Source of the DNA: Caldilineaceae bacterium SB0661_bin_34
GTDB taxonomy: Bacteria; Chloroflexota; Anaerolineae; Caldilineales; Caldilineaceae
DNA length: 64,000 nucleotides
Reading direction: 5' to 3'
Assembly: GCA_009841145.1 (NCBI GenBank)
Contig: VXMJ01000029.1
Location: 19,590 to 83,589, forward strand
The position numbers and the translations under genes are program-made. Position 1 is the stretch's first letter. The number at the start of each line of letters is the position of its first letter. Below are positions 16,725 through 27,301 of this stretch, piece by piece. Under the pieces are notes generated by a model. The model was not told where the DNA came from. It saw nothing but the letters and a program-made list of their open reading frames with translations, and searched no databases.

Positions 16725-18470
16725 ATGACCCGACCACCGAATGTAGTGTTTGTGATCACGGATGATCAGGGCTACGGGGACTTGGCGTGCCACGGCAACC
16801 CGGTCATTCGCACGCCCAACCTGGATCGGATGCACGCCGAATCCATTCGCTTCACCAACTACCATGTCGGCCCCACATGCGCCCCGACCCGTGCGGGCCT
16901 GATGACCGGACACTACGCCAACAGCGCCGGGGTCTGGCACACGATAGGCGGACGCTCCCTGTTGCGCCGCCACGAACATTCCCTGGCCGACGCTTTCTCG
17001 GCCAATGGATACGCCACCGGCATTTTTGGCAAGTGGCACTTGGGCGACACGTGGCCGTATCGGCCCCAGGATCGCGGATTCGACGAGGTGGTCCATCATG
17101 CCGGAGGGGGCATCGGCAACACCGGGGACTACTGGGACAACAGCTACTTCGACGACAGCTATTGGACTGGTGCGGAGCACACGCGCTATGGGGGCTACTG
17201 CACCGATGTCTGGTTCAGAGAGGGCATGGACTTCATCGACCGCCACCGCGACGAGCCGTTCTTCTGCTACATCCCTACCAATTGCCCCCACTTGCCGCTG
17301 GTGGTGGAACCTCGATTCAGCGATCCGTATCTCGACACGACTCCGCATGAGGATCGGGCCCTGTTCTACGGAATGATCGCCAGTATCGACGAGAACTTCG
17401 GATTCCTCCGCCGGCACCTGGCGCGTCTGGGACTGGAGGACAACACCATCCTGATCTTCATGACGGACAACGGTTCGGCCACGGGTTGCGACCTGGACGC
17501 CGACGGGTTCGTCCTCAACGGTTTCAACGCGGGCATGCGCGGCAAGAAGGGCCAGCCCTACGACGGTGGGCATCGCGTCCCCTTTTTCGTCCATTGGCCG
17601 CAGGGAGGGGTTGGGGGTGGCCAGGATGTGGATGTTCTGGCGTCACATATCGATTTCATGCCCACGCTCGTGGATTTGTGCGGTTTGGAAGTCCCGAAAG
17701 GTCTTGACTGGGACGGCCGGTCCCTGGCGCCGCTGCTCACGGACGACGCTGCCTCCGCCGATTGGCCGGACCGGACCATTGTCACCGACACCCAGCGGCT
17801 GGTCTATCCGGTCAAGTGGCGACAGAGTGCCGTCATGACCGACCGCTGGCGGCTGGTCAACGGCATGGAACTGCACGACATGGAGGTGGATCCCGGCCAG
17901 ACGACCGATCTGGCCCGTCTGTACCCGGACGTTGTCCGCGAACTGCGCGCCGACTACGACCTGTGGTGGCGGCGCGTCGCGGGTCAGATGAAGAACGACA
18001 TTCCATTCCGCATCGGGGACCCGGACTGCGGCGAGGTTGTGCTGACCAGCCACGATTGGCGCAACCTCGAAGTGGAGGCGGTCTGGAACCAGAGCATGGT
18101 CCGGGCCGGCGTACGCTACAACGGCTACTGGGAACTGGAAGTGGTGGCGCGGGGCTCGTACCGAATTGAGTTGCGGCGTTGGCCGCGGGAAGCGAACCTG
18201 CCACTGTGCGGGTCGATTCCGGGTGCCTTGCGCGCATACGCAGACATTGCCTTCGGCACGGGCTACGGAGGCGGCACAGCCATCGATGTCGGGGCTGCTG
18301 TCGTTTCTGTTGGCGGACGCGAACAGCGCCGCGAGGTGGCCAAATCGGATGTCAGCGCCCGTTTCGAACTGGATCTCGAGCCCGGACCCGCCCACCTGCA
18401 GACTCGCTGGGAAACAGCGGACGGTAGTGACGTAGGCGCGTATTACGTGTATCTGAGCAAGGTGGATTAG
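16725..18470 (+). CDS. arylsulfatase-like sulfatase with C-terminal beta domain
   Basis: Second type I sulfatase, 581 residues. ITDDQGYGD supplies the first metal Asp pair, CAPTR the formylglycine site (Cys52), FGKWHLG the conserved Lys-His, and FMTDNGS the second Asp-Asn. GMRGKKGQPYDGGHRVPFF is typical of arylsulfatase A-like enzymes. A further domain of about 120 residues (from about 460) contains YRIELRRWPREANLP, a pattern seen at the end of many environmental arylsulfatases. There is no signal peptide, as in its neighbour. AAGGAG lies 11 bases before the ATG. The two enzymes belong to different subfamilies, suggesting two sulfate positions or two substrates. Confidence 0.92.
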   Translation: MTRPPNVVFVITDDQGYGDLACHGNPVIRTPNLDRMHAESIRFTNYHVGPTCAPTRAGLMTGHYANSAGVWHTIGGRSLLRRHEHSLADAFSANGYATGIFGKWHLGDTWPYRPQDRGFDEVVHHAGGGIGNTGDYWDNSYFDDSYWTGAEHTRYGGYCTDVWFREGMDFIDRHRDEPFFCYIPTNCPHLPLVVEPRFSDPYLDTTPHEDRALFYGMIASIDENFGFLRRHLARLGLEDNTILIFMTDNGSATGCDLDADGFVLNGFNAGMRGKKGQPYDGGHRVPFFVHWPQGGVGGGQDVDVLASHIDFMPTLVDLCGLEVPKGLDWDGRSLAPLLTDDAASADWPDRTIVTDTQRLVYPVKWRQSAVMTDRWRLVNGMELHDMEVDPGQTTDLARLYPDVVRELRADYDLWWRRVAGQMKNDIPFRIGDPDCGEVVLTSHDWRNLEVEAVWNQSMVRAGVRYNGYWELEVVARGSYRIELRRWPREANLPLCGSIPGALRAYADIAFGTGYGGGTAIDVGAAVVSVGGREQRREVAKSDVSARFELDLEPGPAHLQTRWETADGSDVGAYYVYLSKVD

Positions 18471-18518
18471 ATTCACGGACGGCGCGAGCGAACTTAAACT
18501 GAAAGCGGAGAACGTTTC

Positions 18519-19538
18519 ATGTTGCGATGGGGAGTGATCGGGTGCGGCCAGATCGCCTTCGACAAGGCCATGCCCGGGATCAACAAGGCGTGCAATGCCG
18601 AATTGGTGGCCGTGTCCGACCTGCGGGACGAACGGCTCGCCTTGGTCACCGATACCTGGGGCGAATCGGTCCGGACGTTCAGCGACTACAACCAGTTGCT
18701 CGCCTGCGACGATGTTGACGTTGTCTATCTGGGCCTGCCCAACGAGGTCCACCATCCCGTGACACTGGCCGCGGCCGCCCAGGGCAAACACGTCCTGAGT
18801 GAAAAGCCACTTTGCATCAATGCCGCCGAAGCCCGCGCCATGATCGCCGCCTCCGAGGCGGCCGGCACGCGGTTGATGTGCGCCTATATGTCCCGCTTCG
18901 GGGATTCCTTTGTAGAGACCAAACGTGTGATCGAGGAGGGACACCTAGGACAAATCGCCATGGTGTCGGCCAGCTTCTCGTTCAGTGCCTACCAGGGCTA
19001 CACGCTTGACAAGGTTGGTTCCTGGCGCTGGACCGGCAAGCGAGGCGGCCCCCTGCTGGATGCCGGCATCTATCTCGCGTTTGCCATTCGGGAACTGCTC
19101 GGTTGCCGCGTAAAAAGGGTGTCGGCCAGCATGTCCACGGTGGTGGCCACGGATTTTCCGGCCCCGGACACCACAATGGGATGGTTCCAAATGGAGGATG
19201 GGATCCCCGGCATTCTGTCGACCTGCTACTCCCACAACGACAGCACGTTTGCCATCATGGGGACCAACGGCAAGGCCGAGGTCTACAACTGTTTCGCCCA
19301 GAACCCGGGCGGCCACCTGATCGTGAAAGCGGGCGGATACCAGTTGGACTTCGAGTCGCAGTTGCCGCTGCTGGACCACTTCAACAACTACTGGAAGGAG
19401 ATCGAACACTACTCGGACGCCATTCTGAACGGAACCCCCCACACACCTTCGGCCCGGAACGCCCTGGAGGACATGATGTTTCTGGATGCAATCGAGGAAT
19501 CGGCCATGTCCGGCTCCATCATCGAACTGACCTACTGA
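18519..19538 (+). CDS. Gfo/Idh/MocA-family oxidoreductase
   Basis: NAD(P)-dependent sugar or inositol dehydrogenase of 339 residues. The Rossmann start WGVIGCGQIA and the family signature SEKPLCI (Lys of EKP, about 95) are present. The C-terminal domain has DAGIYLAFAIRELLG, with the Asp and Tyr at the positions of the catalytic D-x-x-x-H, although the family His is replaced. GCGGAG precedes the ATG. It lies 48 bases after the second sulfatase and 32 bases before a sugar isomerase-like gene, so it probably oxidises a desulfated sugar or sugar acid. The substrate cannot be named. Confidence 0.88.
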   Translation: MLRWGVIGCGQIAFDKAMPGINKACNAELVAVSDLRDERLALVTDTWGESVRTFSDYNQLLACDDVDVVYLGLPNEVHHPVTLAAAAQGKHVLSEKPLCINAAEARAMIAASEAAGTRLMCAYMSRFGDSFVETKRVIEEGHLGQIAMVSASFSFSAYQGYTLDKVGSWRWTGKRGGPLLDAGIYLAFAIRELLGCRVKRVSASMSTVVATDFPAPDTTMGWFQMEDGIPGILSTCYSHNDSTFAIMGTNGKAEVYNCFAQNPGGHLIVKAGGYQLDFESQLPLLDHFNNYWKEIEHYSDAILNGTPHTPSARNALEDMMFLDAIEESAMSGSIIELTY

Positions 19539-19570
19539 ACCATAGACAGTTCTTCCAAGGAGATCAACCG

Positions 19571-20422
19571 GTGAAACTTGCCATCAACGGTCAGATGCTG
19601 GCCCGTCAGTACTCGTTGCCGGAGGCACTGGCTTTCGTCAAGGGGTACGCTCTCAACGACATGGAAATTTGGCCCCAGAACCTCGAGGGCGGCGAAACGC
19701 CCGAGGAAAGGGAACGCTACGAAACCAAGGACATAGATGCGGCCAAGCGTGCCTACAGCGAAGCCGGGATGAATTGTGCTTGTGTGACGCTGGGGTTCAA
19801 CGCCATGCGCATCTGCACCGCGTCGGGCGGTGTGCCCAATGCCACGCAGGCCTTGGTGGGCGCGGTGGACGCGGCCGCGGCGCTGGGCGCCCCGGTCGTG
19901 AACTGCTACTTGGCCCACATGCCCGGCAACCTGTTCGTGGAGGCCATGAAACCGGCGGCGGCCCACGCCGGCACCAAGGATGTGGTCATCGTGTTGGAGA
20001 ACGAGGCCCACGACGGATCCGGGCTGGCCGTGGACGTGCGCGACATCTTGGAGGCCGTCGATTCACCCAACTTCAAGACCCAGTACGACCCGTGCAACTA
20101 CTACCACGCCGGCGAGGAACCCTATCCCTACGTTTACGATATGGTCAAGCCGTGGATCGGCTATGTGCATGTCAAGGGCGGAATCCAATGGGCGGAGGAC
20201 AAGGACTGCTTCCGCGGCGGCCTGATGCGCAACAGCCGTGATGCTTGGATCGGCTATGTCCCGCTTCCGGATGCCGCCTTCAACGTGGAGCGCATCCTGC
20301 GCCGGCTGCAGGAAGACGGCTACAACGGCTATGTGACCATGGAGCCGCACGTGCCGTCGGAAGCCCTCAAGGAATACTTCGACATTGAGGTGCCCTACCT
20401 GAAGTCCCATTTGGGCCTGTAG
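19571..20422 (+). CDS. TIM-barrel sugar phosphate isomerase/epimerase-like protein
   Basis: AP-endonuclease-2/xylose-isomerase-type TIM barrel of 283 residues. GTG 19571 with AAGGAG seven bases upstream is the likely start; an open frame continues upstream only inside the dehydrogenase gene. Metal-ligand positions are recognisable as ENEAHDG, QYDPCNYYHAGE, GYVHVKGG and the final Glu of YVTMEPH. Such enzymes isomerise or epimerise ketoses or keto-acids in the cytosol using a divalent metal. It follows the dehydrogenase by 32 bases and should act in the same pathway. Confidence 0.85.
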   Translation: MKLAINGQMLARQYSLPEALAFVKGYALNDMEIWPQNLEGGETPEERERYETKDIDAAKRAYSEAGMNCACVTLGFNAMRICTASGGVPNATQALVGAVDAAAALGAPVVNCYLAHMPGNLFVEAMKPAAAHAGTKDVVIVLENEAHDGSGLAVDVRDILEAVDSPNFKTQYDPCNYYHAGEEPYPYVYDMVKPWIGYVHVKGGIQWAEDKDCFRGGLMRNSRDAWIGYVPLPDAAFNVERILRRLQEDGYNGYVTMEPHVPSEALKEYFDIEVPYLKSHLGL

Positions 20423-20500
20423 AGCCCGCCGTCCGCGGACGCGGACATCGTTGACGAACATCAAACGCACCAACGTGCCGCACCGGAGCTTGACCACAAT

Positions 20501-21346
20501 ATGAGCATCACCCTTGGAGTCCTGTCCGATTCCTACCGCCGCCAACTGCGCCGGTTGCAGGATCAACCTGTCATTGACGTTGTTGTCGAGAAAGTGGCCG
20601 CCGTGGCCCGCGCGACCGACATTGGCCCCATCGGCATCGACTTTGGCGTCGGTGCCCTGCCCAGCACCGACAAGACCTATCTGGCCGAGTTGAAAACGAA
20701 GTTCGCGGACCTGAACATGGTACCCACGGTCATCATTGGCACCTTGGGCCTGCACGCCGACCAGGACTTCGCCGGTCCACCGATTGAAGCCAGCATCCGC
20801 AATCTTGAGGTTGCCAACTACCTGGGTTCGCCCTTGGGACTGTTCTATTTCAACTACGGCGGAAGGGTCAAGCGGGAAGGTCGCATCCGCATCGCGGTAG
20901 AACAGATTGGCAGGCTGGCCGAGGCCGCCAGGCAGTTCGACATGACGGTTACGACCGAGAACTACGACTTCTTCACCAGCGACGACTTTCTGCGCATTTT
21001 CGATCAGGTTGGCGCAGACAACGTGGGTCTGCACAACGACACTGGCAACTGGTTGATCCTCGACGAGGACCCGCTCACGGCCACGCGCAAGATGGTGGAC
21101 TGGACCCATCATGCCCACGTCCGCGACTACCGTATCGTGGACGGTGTGTGCAGTTCCGTGCCAATCGGCATGGGCGACGTGGACTTCCCGTCCGTCCTGG
21201 CCGAACTCAAGAAGGCCGCGGACCGGCGCGACCGATTCGTCATGGCGATGGAGATGGACATGGATGTGGGCGATGCGGCGGCCGAGGACGAGGCGGTCCT
21301 TGAGTGCGCCCGTTACATGAAGAAGTGGCTTGACGCCCAAGGTTGA
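20501..21346 (+). CDS. second TIM-barrel sugar isomerase-like protein
   Basis: A 281-residue xylose-isomerase-like TIM barrel, clearly different in sequence from the preceding one. Barrel strands with likely metal ligands are TTENYDFF (Glu), LHNDTGNW (His, Asp), HHAHVRDYR (His) and MAMEMD (Glu). It is the last gene of the sulfatase module, with 78 bases separating it from its partner. An isomerase, epimerase or keto-acid lyase role is possible; the substrate is unknown. No typical Shine-Dalgarno is obvious before ATG 20501. Confidence 0.83.
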   Translation: MSITLGVLSDSYRRQLRRLQDQPVIDVVVEKVAAVARATDIGPIGIDFGVGALPSTDKTYLAELKTKFADLNMVPTVIIGTLGLHADQDFAGPPIEASIRNLEVANYLGSPLGLFYFNYGGRVKREGRIRIAVEQIGRLAEAARQFDMTVTTENYDFFTSDDFLRIFDQVGADNVGLHNDTGNWLILDEDPLTATRKMVDWTHHAHVRDYRIVDGVCSSVPIGMGDVDFPSVLAELKKAADRRDRFVMAMEMDMDVGDAAAEDEAVLECARYMKKWLDAQG

Positions 21347-21551
21347 TGCGGTCGCGTCGCAGCCTTTCCGGAACCATCGGGACTGTCTTTGCACCGAATG
21401 AATTTCGGTGTGCAAATCCCGCGGGAACCGCAATTTTCCGTACAATGACGAAGTGCGCCTTGCCTTGCGACGCCGCGTGCTTGCGGATGGTTTCCTTAGG
21501 CGGGTGCCGGCCGCGTATTGTGAGCATTTCCAAGCGGATAAAGGTGTGTAG

Positions 21552-22796
<1,245 letters not shown>

Positions 22797-22806
22797 TCCG
22801 GCGCGC

Positions 22807-23514
22807 TTGGCGGCAGTTCAACAGCGGCCCGTACGGGCTCTCTACGACATGTGGCGATCCTCGATCGGCAAGAAGATCATCATGGCTGGCACCGGCTTGA
22901 TTTGGATCGGTTACCTGTTGGTGCACATGTACGGCAATCTGAAGGCGTTTGCCGGGGAGGAGGCTTTCAACCACTATGCCGAGAGCCTGCGGACCCTGGG
23001 GGAACCCATGGTGGGACATGGTCACGCCCTCATGATTGCGCGTATTGTCCTGACCCTGTCCTTGGTAGCGCATGTCTGGGCGGCCATGGTCCTGACCCGC
23101 GCTGCACAACAGGCGCGGCCCACGGGCTACGCCAGGTTTCGCCAAGCATCCGGCAACTATGCCACGATCACGATGCGCTGGGGCGGACTGGCCTTGGGTC
23201 TGTTCATCCTTTATCACTTGGCGCACCTGACATGGAACGTGCCGGTTCTGACCGGGGAGTACGAGCCAGGCAATACCTTCGACAAACTGGTGGTTGGTTT
23301 CACCAATCCGGTCAACGTGGTCCTGTACCTGCTTGCCTTGGTGGCGGTCGGACTGCACCTGTGGCACGGCAGTGCGAGTTTCTTTCAGACCATGGGTTGG
23401 CGTACTGCCGCCAACCGGCAGCAAATCCGGTTCTTGACAGGGGTCCTTGCCGTCGCCATTCCCGTAGGCTTCGCCGTCGTACCGCTTGCGGTGGCGGCGG
23501 GTTTCGTGGCCTGA
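22807..23514 (+). CDS. sdhC: succinate dehydrogenase cytochrome b subunit
   Basis: Membrane anchor of complex II, 235 residues if TTG 22807 is used or 221 from ATG 22849; neither has a clear ribosome site. It is the single-subunit diheme b558 type found in Bacillus, Actinobacteria and Chloroflexota. SSIGKKIIMAGTGL starts the first helix, and five helices carry candidate heme His ligands (LVHMYGN, GHGHAL, VAHVWA, YHLAHLTW, LHLWHGSASFFQ). It passes electrons from SdhB to menaquinone, consistent with the men genes elsewhere in the window. No separate sdhD is needed in this type. Confidence 0.9.
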   Translation: MAAVQQRPVRALYDMWRSSIGKKIIMAGTGLIWIGYLLVHMYGNLKAFAGEEAFNHYAESLRTLGEPMVGHGHALMIARIVLTLSLVAHVWAAMVLTRAAQQARPTGYARFRQASGNYATITMRWGGLALGLFILYHLAHLTWNVPVLTGEYEPGNTFDKLVVGFTNPVNVVLYLLALVAVGLHLWHGSASFFQTMGWRTAANRQQIRFLTGVLAVAIPVGFAVVPLAVAAGFVA

Positions 23515-23574
23515 CGGTGCCCGCAGTTGTACAGGTACTTGGCCGCGAGATGAACAATCCGGGATGCATAGCCG

Positions 23575-25521
23575 ATGTCTGAGCATGGACACCTCTGGCA
23601 GAACGGTCCAGAGCTTGACGGACAGATTCCACCGGGAGCCATCGAGAACAAGTGGGACGACCTCCGTTTTTCCATGAAACTGGTAGCGCCGGCCAATCGC
23701 AGGCACTATCACGTGATCGTGGTGGGTTCCGGTCTGGCCGGCGCGTCGGTGGCCACCGCGCTCGGGGAACAGGGCTATCGCGTCTCCTGCTTCTGTTTTC
23801 AGGACAGTCCGCGCCGGGCCCACAGTGTTGCGGCACAGGGCGGCATCAATGCAGCCAAGAACTACCGGAATGACGGAGACAGCATTCGGCGCCTGTTCTA
23901 CGACACGGTCAAGGGCGGTGACTATCGTTCGCGCGAATCCAACACCTATCGACTGGCCCAGATTAGTACCGAGATCATCGATCAGTGCGTCGCGCAAGGA
24001 GTTCCGTTCGCCCGGGAGTATGGCGGGTACCTTGACAATCGTTCCTTTGGCGGCGTGCAGGTTTCGCGTACGTTCTACGCCAGGGGTCAGACCGGCCAGC
24101 AGCTGCTTCTGGGCGCCTACCAATCACTGACGCGTCAAATCGCCGCCGGACAGGTGGAGATGCATGTCAGATCGGAGATGCTGGACCTGATCGTGGTGGA
24201 TGGGATTGCCAGGGGCATCGTGGTTCGGAACCTTTTGACCGGAGAGATCCGGGCGGTCCTGGGGGATGCAGTGGTGTTAGCCACCGGCGGCTATAGCAAC
24301 GTGTTCTTCCTGTCGACCAACGCCAAGGGTTGCAATGTAACCGCCATCTGGCGGGCCTACCGCAAGGGTGCGGTGTTCGCCAATCCCTGCTATACGCAGA
24401 TCCACCCCACCTGCATTCCACCGTCCGGTTCGCACCAGTCCAAGTTGACCCTGATGAGCGAGTCGCTTCGCAACGACGGTCGCATCTGGGTTCCGCGGCA
24501 TCCCGGCGACACACGCTCGCCCAATGCCGTGCCTGAACCGGACCGGTACTACTTTCTTGAGGAAAAGTATCCCAGTTTCGGCAATCTGGTGCCCAGGGAC
24601 GTGGCATCCCGCAACGCCAAGCAGGTGGTGGATGAAGGCATGGGTGTTGGGCCGCAGCAAAACGGTGTCTATCTTGACTTCTCGGAGGCGATGGAACGCT
24701 TGGGGCGGGGCACCATTGAACAGCGGTACGGCAACCTGTTCGACATGTACCACAGCATTACCGGCGAGGATCCCTATGCCGTGCCGATGCGGATTTATCC
24801 CGCGGTCCACTACACCATGGGGGGGCTGTGGGTGGACTACCAACTGCAGAGCAACGTCCCTGGCCTCTTTGTACTGGGTGAGGCCAACTTCTCGGACCAC
24901 GGCGCCAACCGGTTGGGCGCCAGTGCCTTGATGCAGGGGCTGGCCGACGGGTACTTCATCGCACCGTATACGATCGGCAACTATCTGGCCGGAATCGATC
25001 AGACCGCGGTGACCGCCGATGCGCCTGAAGTGACAGGGGCGATCGCGGATGTGCGCAACCGGCTATCGGCGCTGCTGGGGATCCAGGGTCGGCGCACCGC
25101 CCTGTCCCTGCATCGGGAACTGGGTCAAATCATGTGGGAGCAGTGCGGCATGGCGCGCACCGCCGAATCGCTGTCAACCGCCCAAGCACAGCTTCAAGGA
25201 TTGCGCGAATCATTCTGGAATGAATTGTACGTTCCCGGAGATGCAGGATCGCTGAACCAAAACCTCGAGTTTGCGGGTCGCGTTGCAGACCTGATCGAGC
25301 TAGGCGAACTGTTGGTGTTGGATGCCCTGCACCGGGAGGAATCCTGTGGCGGGCATTTCCGGGAAGAGAGCCAGACCGCGGACGGTGAAGCCAAGCGCAA
25401 TGACGAAGAATTCAGCTACGTTGCCGGTTGGGCCTGGCAGGGCGAAGGAGCTGCACCCATGTTGCGGCGCGAGCCGCTGGCGTTCGAGGCTGTCCGGTTG
25501 TCGGAACGCAGCTACAGCTGA
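23575..25521 (+). CDS. sdhA: succinate dehydrogenase flavoprotein subunit
   Basis: Catalytic subunit of complex II, 648 residues. The FAD-binding [12 protein letters not shown] begins at about residue 50 after an N-terminal extension. His83 in [11 protein letters not shown] is the expected site of covalent FAD attachment. The dicarboxylate-binding and capping regions include QIHPTCIP, the active-site segment [13 protein letters not shown] and [14 protein letters not shown]. It oxidises succinate to fumarate and passes electrons to SdhB. The length and lack of a quinol-fumarate-reductase-specific neighbour favour the dehydrogenase direction, though this family can run both ways. It sits between sdhC and sdhB. 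Confidence 0.96.
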   Translation: MSEHGHLWQNGPELDGQIPPGAIENKWDDLRFSMKLVAPANRRHYHVIVVGSGLAGASVATALGEQGYRVSCFCFQDSPRRAHSVAAQGGINAAKNYRNDGDSIRRLFYDTVKGGDYRSRESNTYRLAQISTEIIDQCVAQGVPFAREYGGYLDNRSFGGVQVSRTFYARGQTGQQLLLGAYQSLTRQIAAGQVEMHVRSEMLDLIVVDGIARGIVVRNLLTGEIRAVLGDAVVLATGGYSNVFFLSTNAKGCNVTAIWRAYRKGAVFANPCYTQIHPTCIPPSGSHQSKLTLMSESLRNDGRIWVPRHPGDTRSPNAVPEPDRYYFLEEKYPSFGNLVPRDVASRNAKQVVDEGMGVGPQQNGVYLDFSEAMERLGRGTIEQRYGNLFDMYHSITGEDPYAVPMRIYPAVHYTMGGLWVDYQLQSNVPGLFVLGEANFSDHGANRLGASALMQGLADGYFIAPYTIGNYLAGIDQTAVTADAPEVTGAIADVRNRLSALLGIQGRRTALSLHRELGQIMWEQCGMARTAESLSTAQAQLQGLRESFWNELYVPGDAGSLNQNLEFAGRVADLIELGELLVLDALHREESCGGHFREESQTADGEAKRNDEEFSYVAGWAWQGEGAAPMLRREPLAFEAVRLSERSYS

Positions 25522-25539
25522 AGTGGGGGCATTGGCGGC

Positions 25540-26292
25540 ATGAAACTTCATCTCCGTGTTTGGCGCCAGTCGTCGGCTGAGGATCGGGGTCGCTTCGAAG
25601 ACTACGAACTTGACGACGTCAGCCCAGACTCCTCGTTTCTGGAGATGCTTGATCTCCTCAACGAGCAGTTGCTGGAACAGCGGAAGATGCCTGTGGCCTT
25701 CGACCACGATTGCCGCGAAGGCATTTGTGGCATGTGCGGATTGATGATCGACGGGACGGCTCACGGACCGGTTCCCGGTCACACCGTGTGTCAGCTGCAC
25801 ATGCGGCACTTCAAGGACGGTGACCGCATTGTGATCGAACCGTGGCGGGTTGCGGCATTTCCGGTGGTTCAAGACCTGGTTGTGGATCGCGGTTCCTTCG
25901 ATCGCATCCTGCAGCGCGGTGGCTTCATCTCGTTTGCCACCGGCACCGCGCCGGAAGCGAACTCAATCCTGATTCCCAAGGACAGGGTGGATACCGCCAT
26001 GGATGCCGCGACGTGCATCGGTTGCGGAGCCTGTGCGGCAGCCTGCCCCAACGGGTCGGCCACGCTGTTCACCGCTGCCAAGATCGGCCACCTTGGCCAT
26101 CTGCCCCAGGGGCAGCCTGAGCGCTACCAACGGGTGATGGGCATGGTGGGACAGATGGATGCCGAGGGGTTCGGCGGCTGTACCAATGTGGGTGCCTGTA
26201 CGTCCGTGTGCCCCAAGGAGATCGGTCAGGACTTCATCAGTCAGATGAACCGGGACTACCGCCGGGCGGTGTTGGGCCGGACCGGTGATTGA
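25540..26292 (+). CDS. sdhB: succinate dehydrogenase iron-sulfur subunit
   Basis: Electron-wire subunit of complex II, 250 residues. The N-terminal ferredoxin-like domain has the [2Fe-2S] ligands CREGICGMCG plus a downstream Cys (about 64-88). The C-terminal domain has CIGCGACAAACPN (4Fe-4S) and CTNVGACTSVCPKEI (completing the 3Fe-4S site). It starts 18 bases after sdhA. The gene ends 62 bases before the convergent dioxygenase gene, and no clear hairpin is seen there. Confidence 0.95.
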   Translation: MKLHLRVWRQSSAEDRGRFEDYELDDVSPDSSFLEMLDLLNEQLLEQRKMPVAFDHDCREGICGMCGLMIDGTAHGPVPGHTVCQLHMRHFKDGDRIVIEPWRVAAFPVVQDLVVDRGSFDRILQRGGFISFATGTAPEANSILIPKDRVDTAMDAATCIGCGACAAACPNGSATLFTAAKIGHLGHLPQGQPERYQRVMGMVGQMDAEGFGGCTNVGACTSVCPKEIGQDFISQMNRDYRRAVLGRTGD

Positions 26293-26354
26293 AATGCCGG
26301 GCCGGGCCGGCTACCGTACCGGACAGCAACCGACCCGTTGACGATGCGGGAACG

Positions 26355-27134
26355 TCAGTCGATGAAGGGGAAGCTTTCCCGATAGCTGATGGTGTCAAGC
26401 GTGTGTTGGGGATCGCTTACGAACAGGATGCCGGGGTGCATCGGGTTCTGCTGAAAGTGGAAAACCAGGTTGGCGCGGATTTCCCCCTTGGGGTCCGGGC
26501 CGATCTTGGCGCCCTGGTGGGGAATGTGGCTGTAGAACACCACCGCGTCCCCCGCCTTCGGATACAGGTCGGCATGGACCTGGTTGTCGCACCAGACCTG
26601 GAAGGGATTTTGGCGGTCATCCGTGTAGAACATGTGCGACCGCATCTCATCCGGGATTGGCTGGTTCAGGTATTCCCTCAGAAAGGTCAGCCTGGCCGTG
26701 TCCGGGTCGTTGTCGGTAAGGTAGAAGGTTTGGTTCATGCACAAGGCACTCGCCGGCTGGATGCAGTCCGCCTTTTCGTCCTGGTAGTAGTAGTCGAGGA
26801 AGTCCATGTGCCATTCCTGGCGGTACTCCTCGGGATTCACGTGGGCGCGGACCGAGCGCAATTGGCACTGCCGACCCATGATGGCCCGAATATACGGAGT
26901 GGTGCGCGGATTGGTCAGCAGAGGCTTGACCAAATCCGGTCGCTGTTCCAGCAACAGGTTGAAATACACGTTGCCAACCGAATTGGCACCACAGTATTCC
27001 TTACGGTCATACATGCCGTACAGCAGATCCTTCCACTTGGCCACCTGATCCGCGCCCAGCGCGTTCTTGACCAGCAGGTAGCCGTTGTCCCGCAGGAACT
27101 GCAGGTCCTTCTCAAAGGAGTGGTCTGAAGACAC
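26355..27134 (-). CDS. phytanoyl-CoA dioxygenase family (PhyH) protein
   Basis: Fe(II)/2-oxoglutarate-dependent dioxygenase of 259 residues from GTG 27134; GAGGAG eight bases before this codon makes it the best start. The HxD iron ligands are in EWHMDFLDYY, the distal His is in IPHQGAKIGPD and an Arg for 2-oxoglutarate is in GEIRANLVFHF. An N-terminal FLRDNGYLLVKNAL is typical of the family. It would hydroxylate a small molecule in the cytosol; the substrate is not predictable. It stands alone, convergent to sdhB and downstream of the ammonium transporter gene. The amt terminator lies between them, so it probably has its own promoter. Confidence 0.88.
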   Translation of the reverse strand: MSSDHSFEKDLQFLRDNGYLLVKNALGADQVAKWKDLLYGMYDRKEYCGANSVGNVYFNLLLEQRPDLVKPLLTNPRTTPYIRAIMGRQCQLRSVRAHVNPEEYRQEWHMDFLDYYYQDEKADCIQPASALCMNQTFYLTDNDPDTARLTFLREYLNQPIPDEMRSHMFYTDDRQNPFQVWCDNQVHADLYPKAGDAVVFYSHIPHQGAKIGPDPKGEIRANLVFHFQQNPMHPGILFVSDPQHTLDTISYRESFPFID

Positions 27135-27201
27135 AGGTATTGCTCCTCGGTGGGTCAGCCAGAAAGGGAGAGGCTCCATTCTACGGGAGCGCACATGGAG
27201 C

Positions 27202-27248
27202 AAAAAAATTCAAGCCGCCCGCAACGAACCGCGTTGCGGGCGGCTTGA
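27202..27248 (-). terminator. rho-independent terminator of amt
   Basis: A perfect 17-bp stem (27210-27226 with 27232-27248, arms rich in GCCGCCCGC) encloses a 5-base loop. Read on the minus strand it is followed by AA and seven T. It lies 54 bases after the amt stop codon. Confidence 0.93.
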
Positions 27249-27301
27249 CCAATCCGCTGCCTTCTCCCCATCGGGAAGAAGGTCCATCCCATAGTGCGGA
27301 A

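Noticed and set aside
19103..19570. N-terminal extension of the first TIM-barrel protein
   Set aside because: It lies inside the dehydrogenase gene in another frame. GTG 19571 has an AAGGAG site and gives the normal family length.
21390..21418. Terminator or riboswitch upstream of icd
   Set aside because: The inverted repeat has a two-base mismatch and no T tract, and no known riboswitch consensus fits. Mentioned only with icd.
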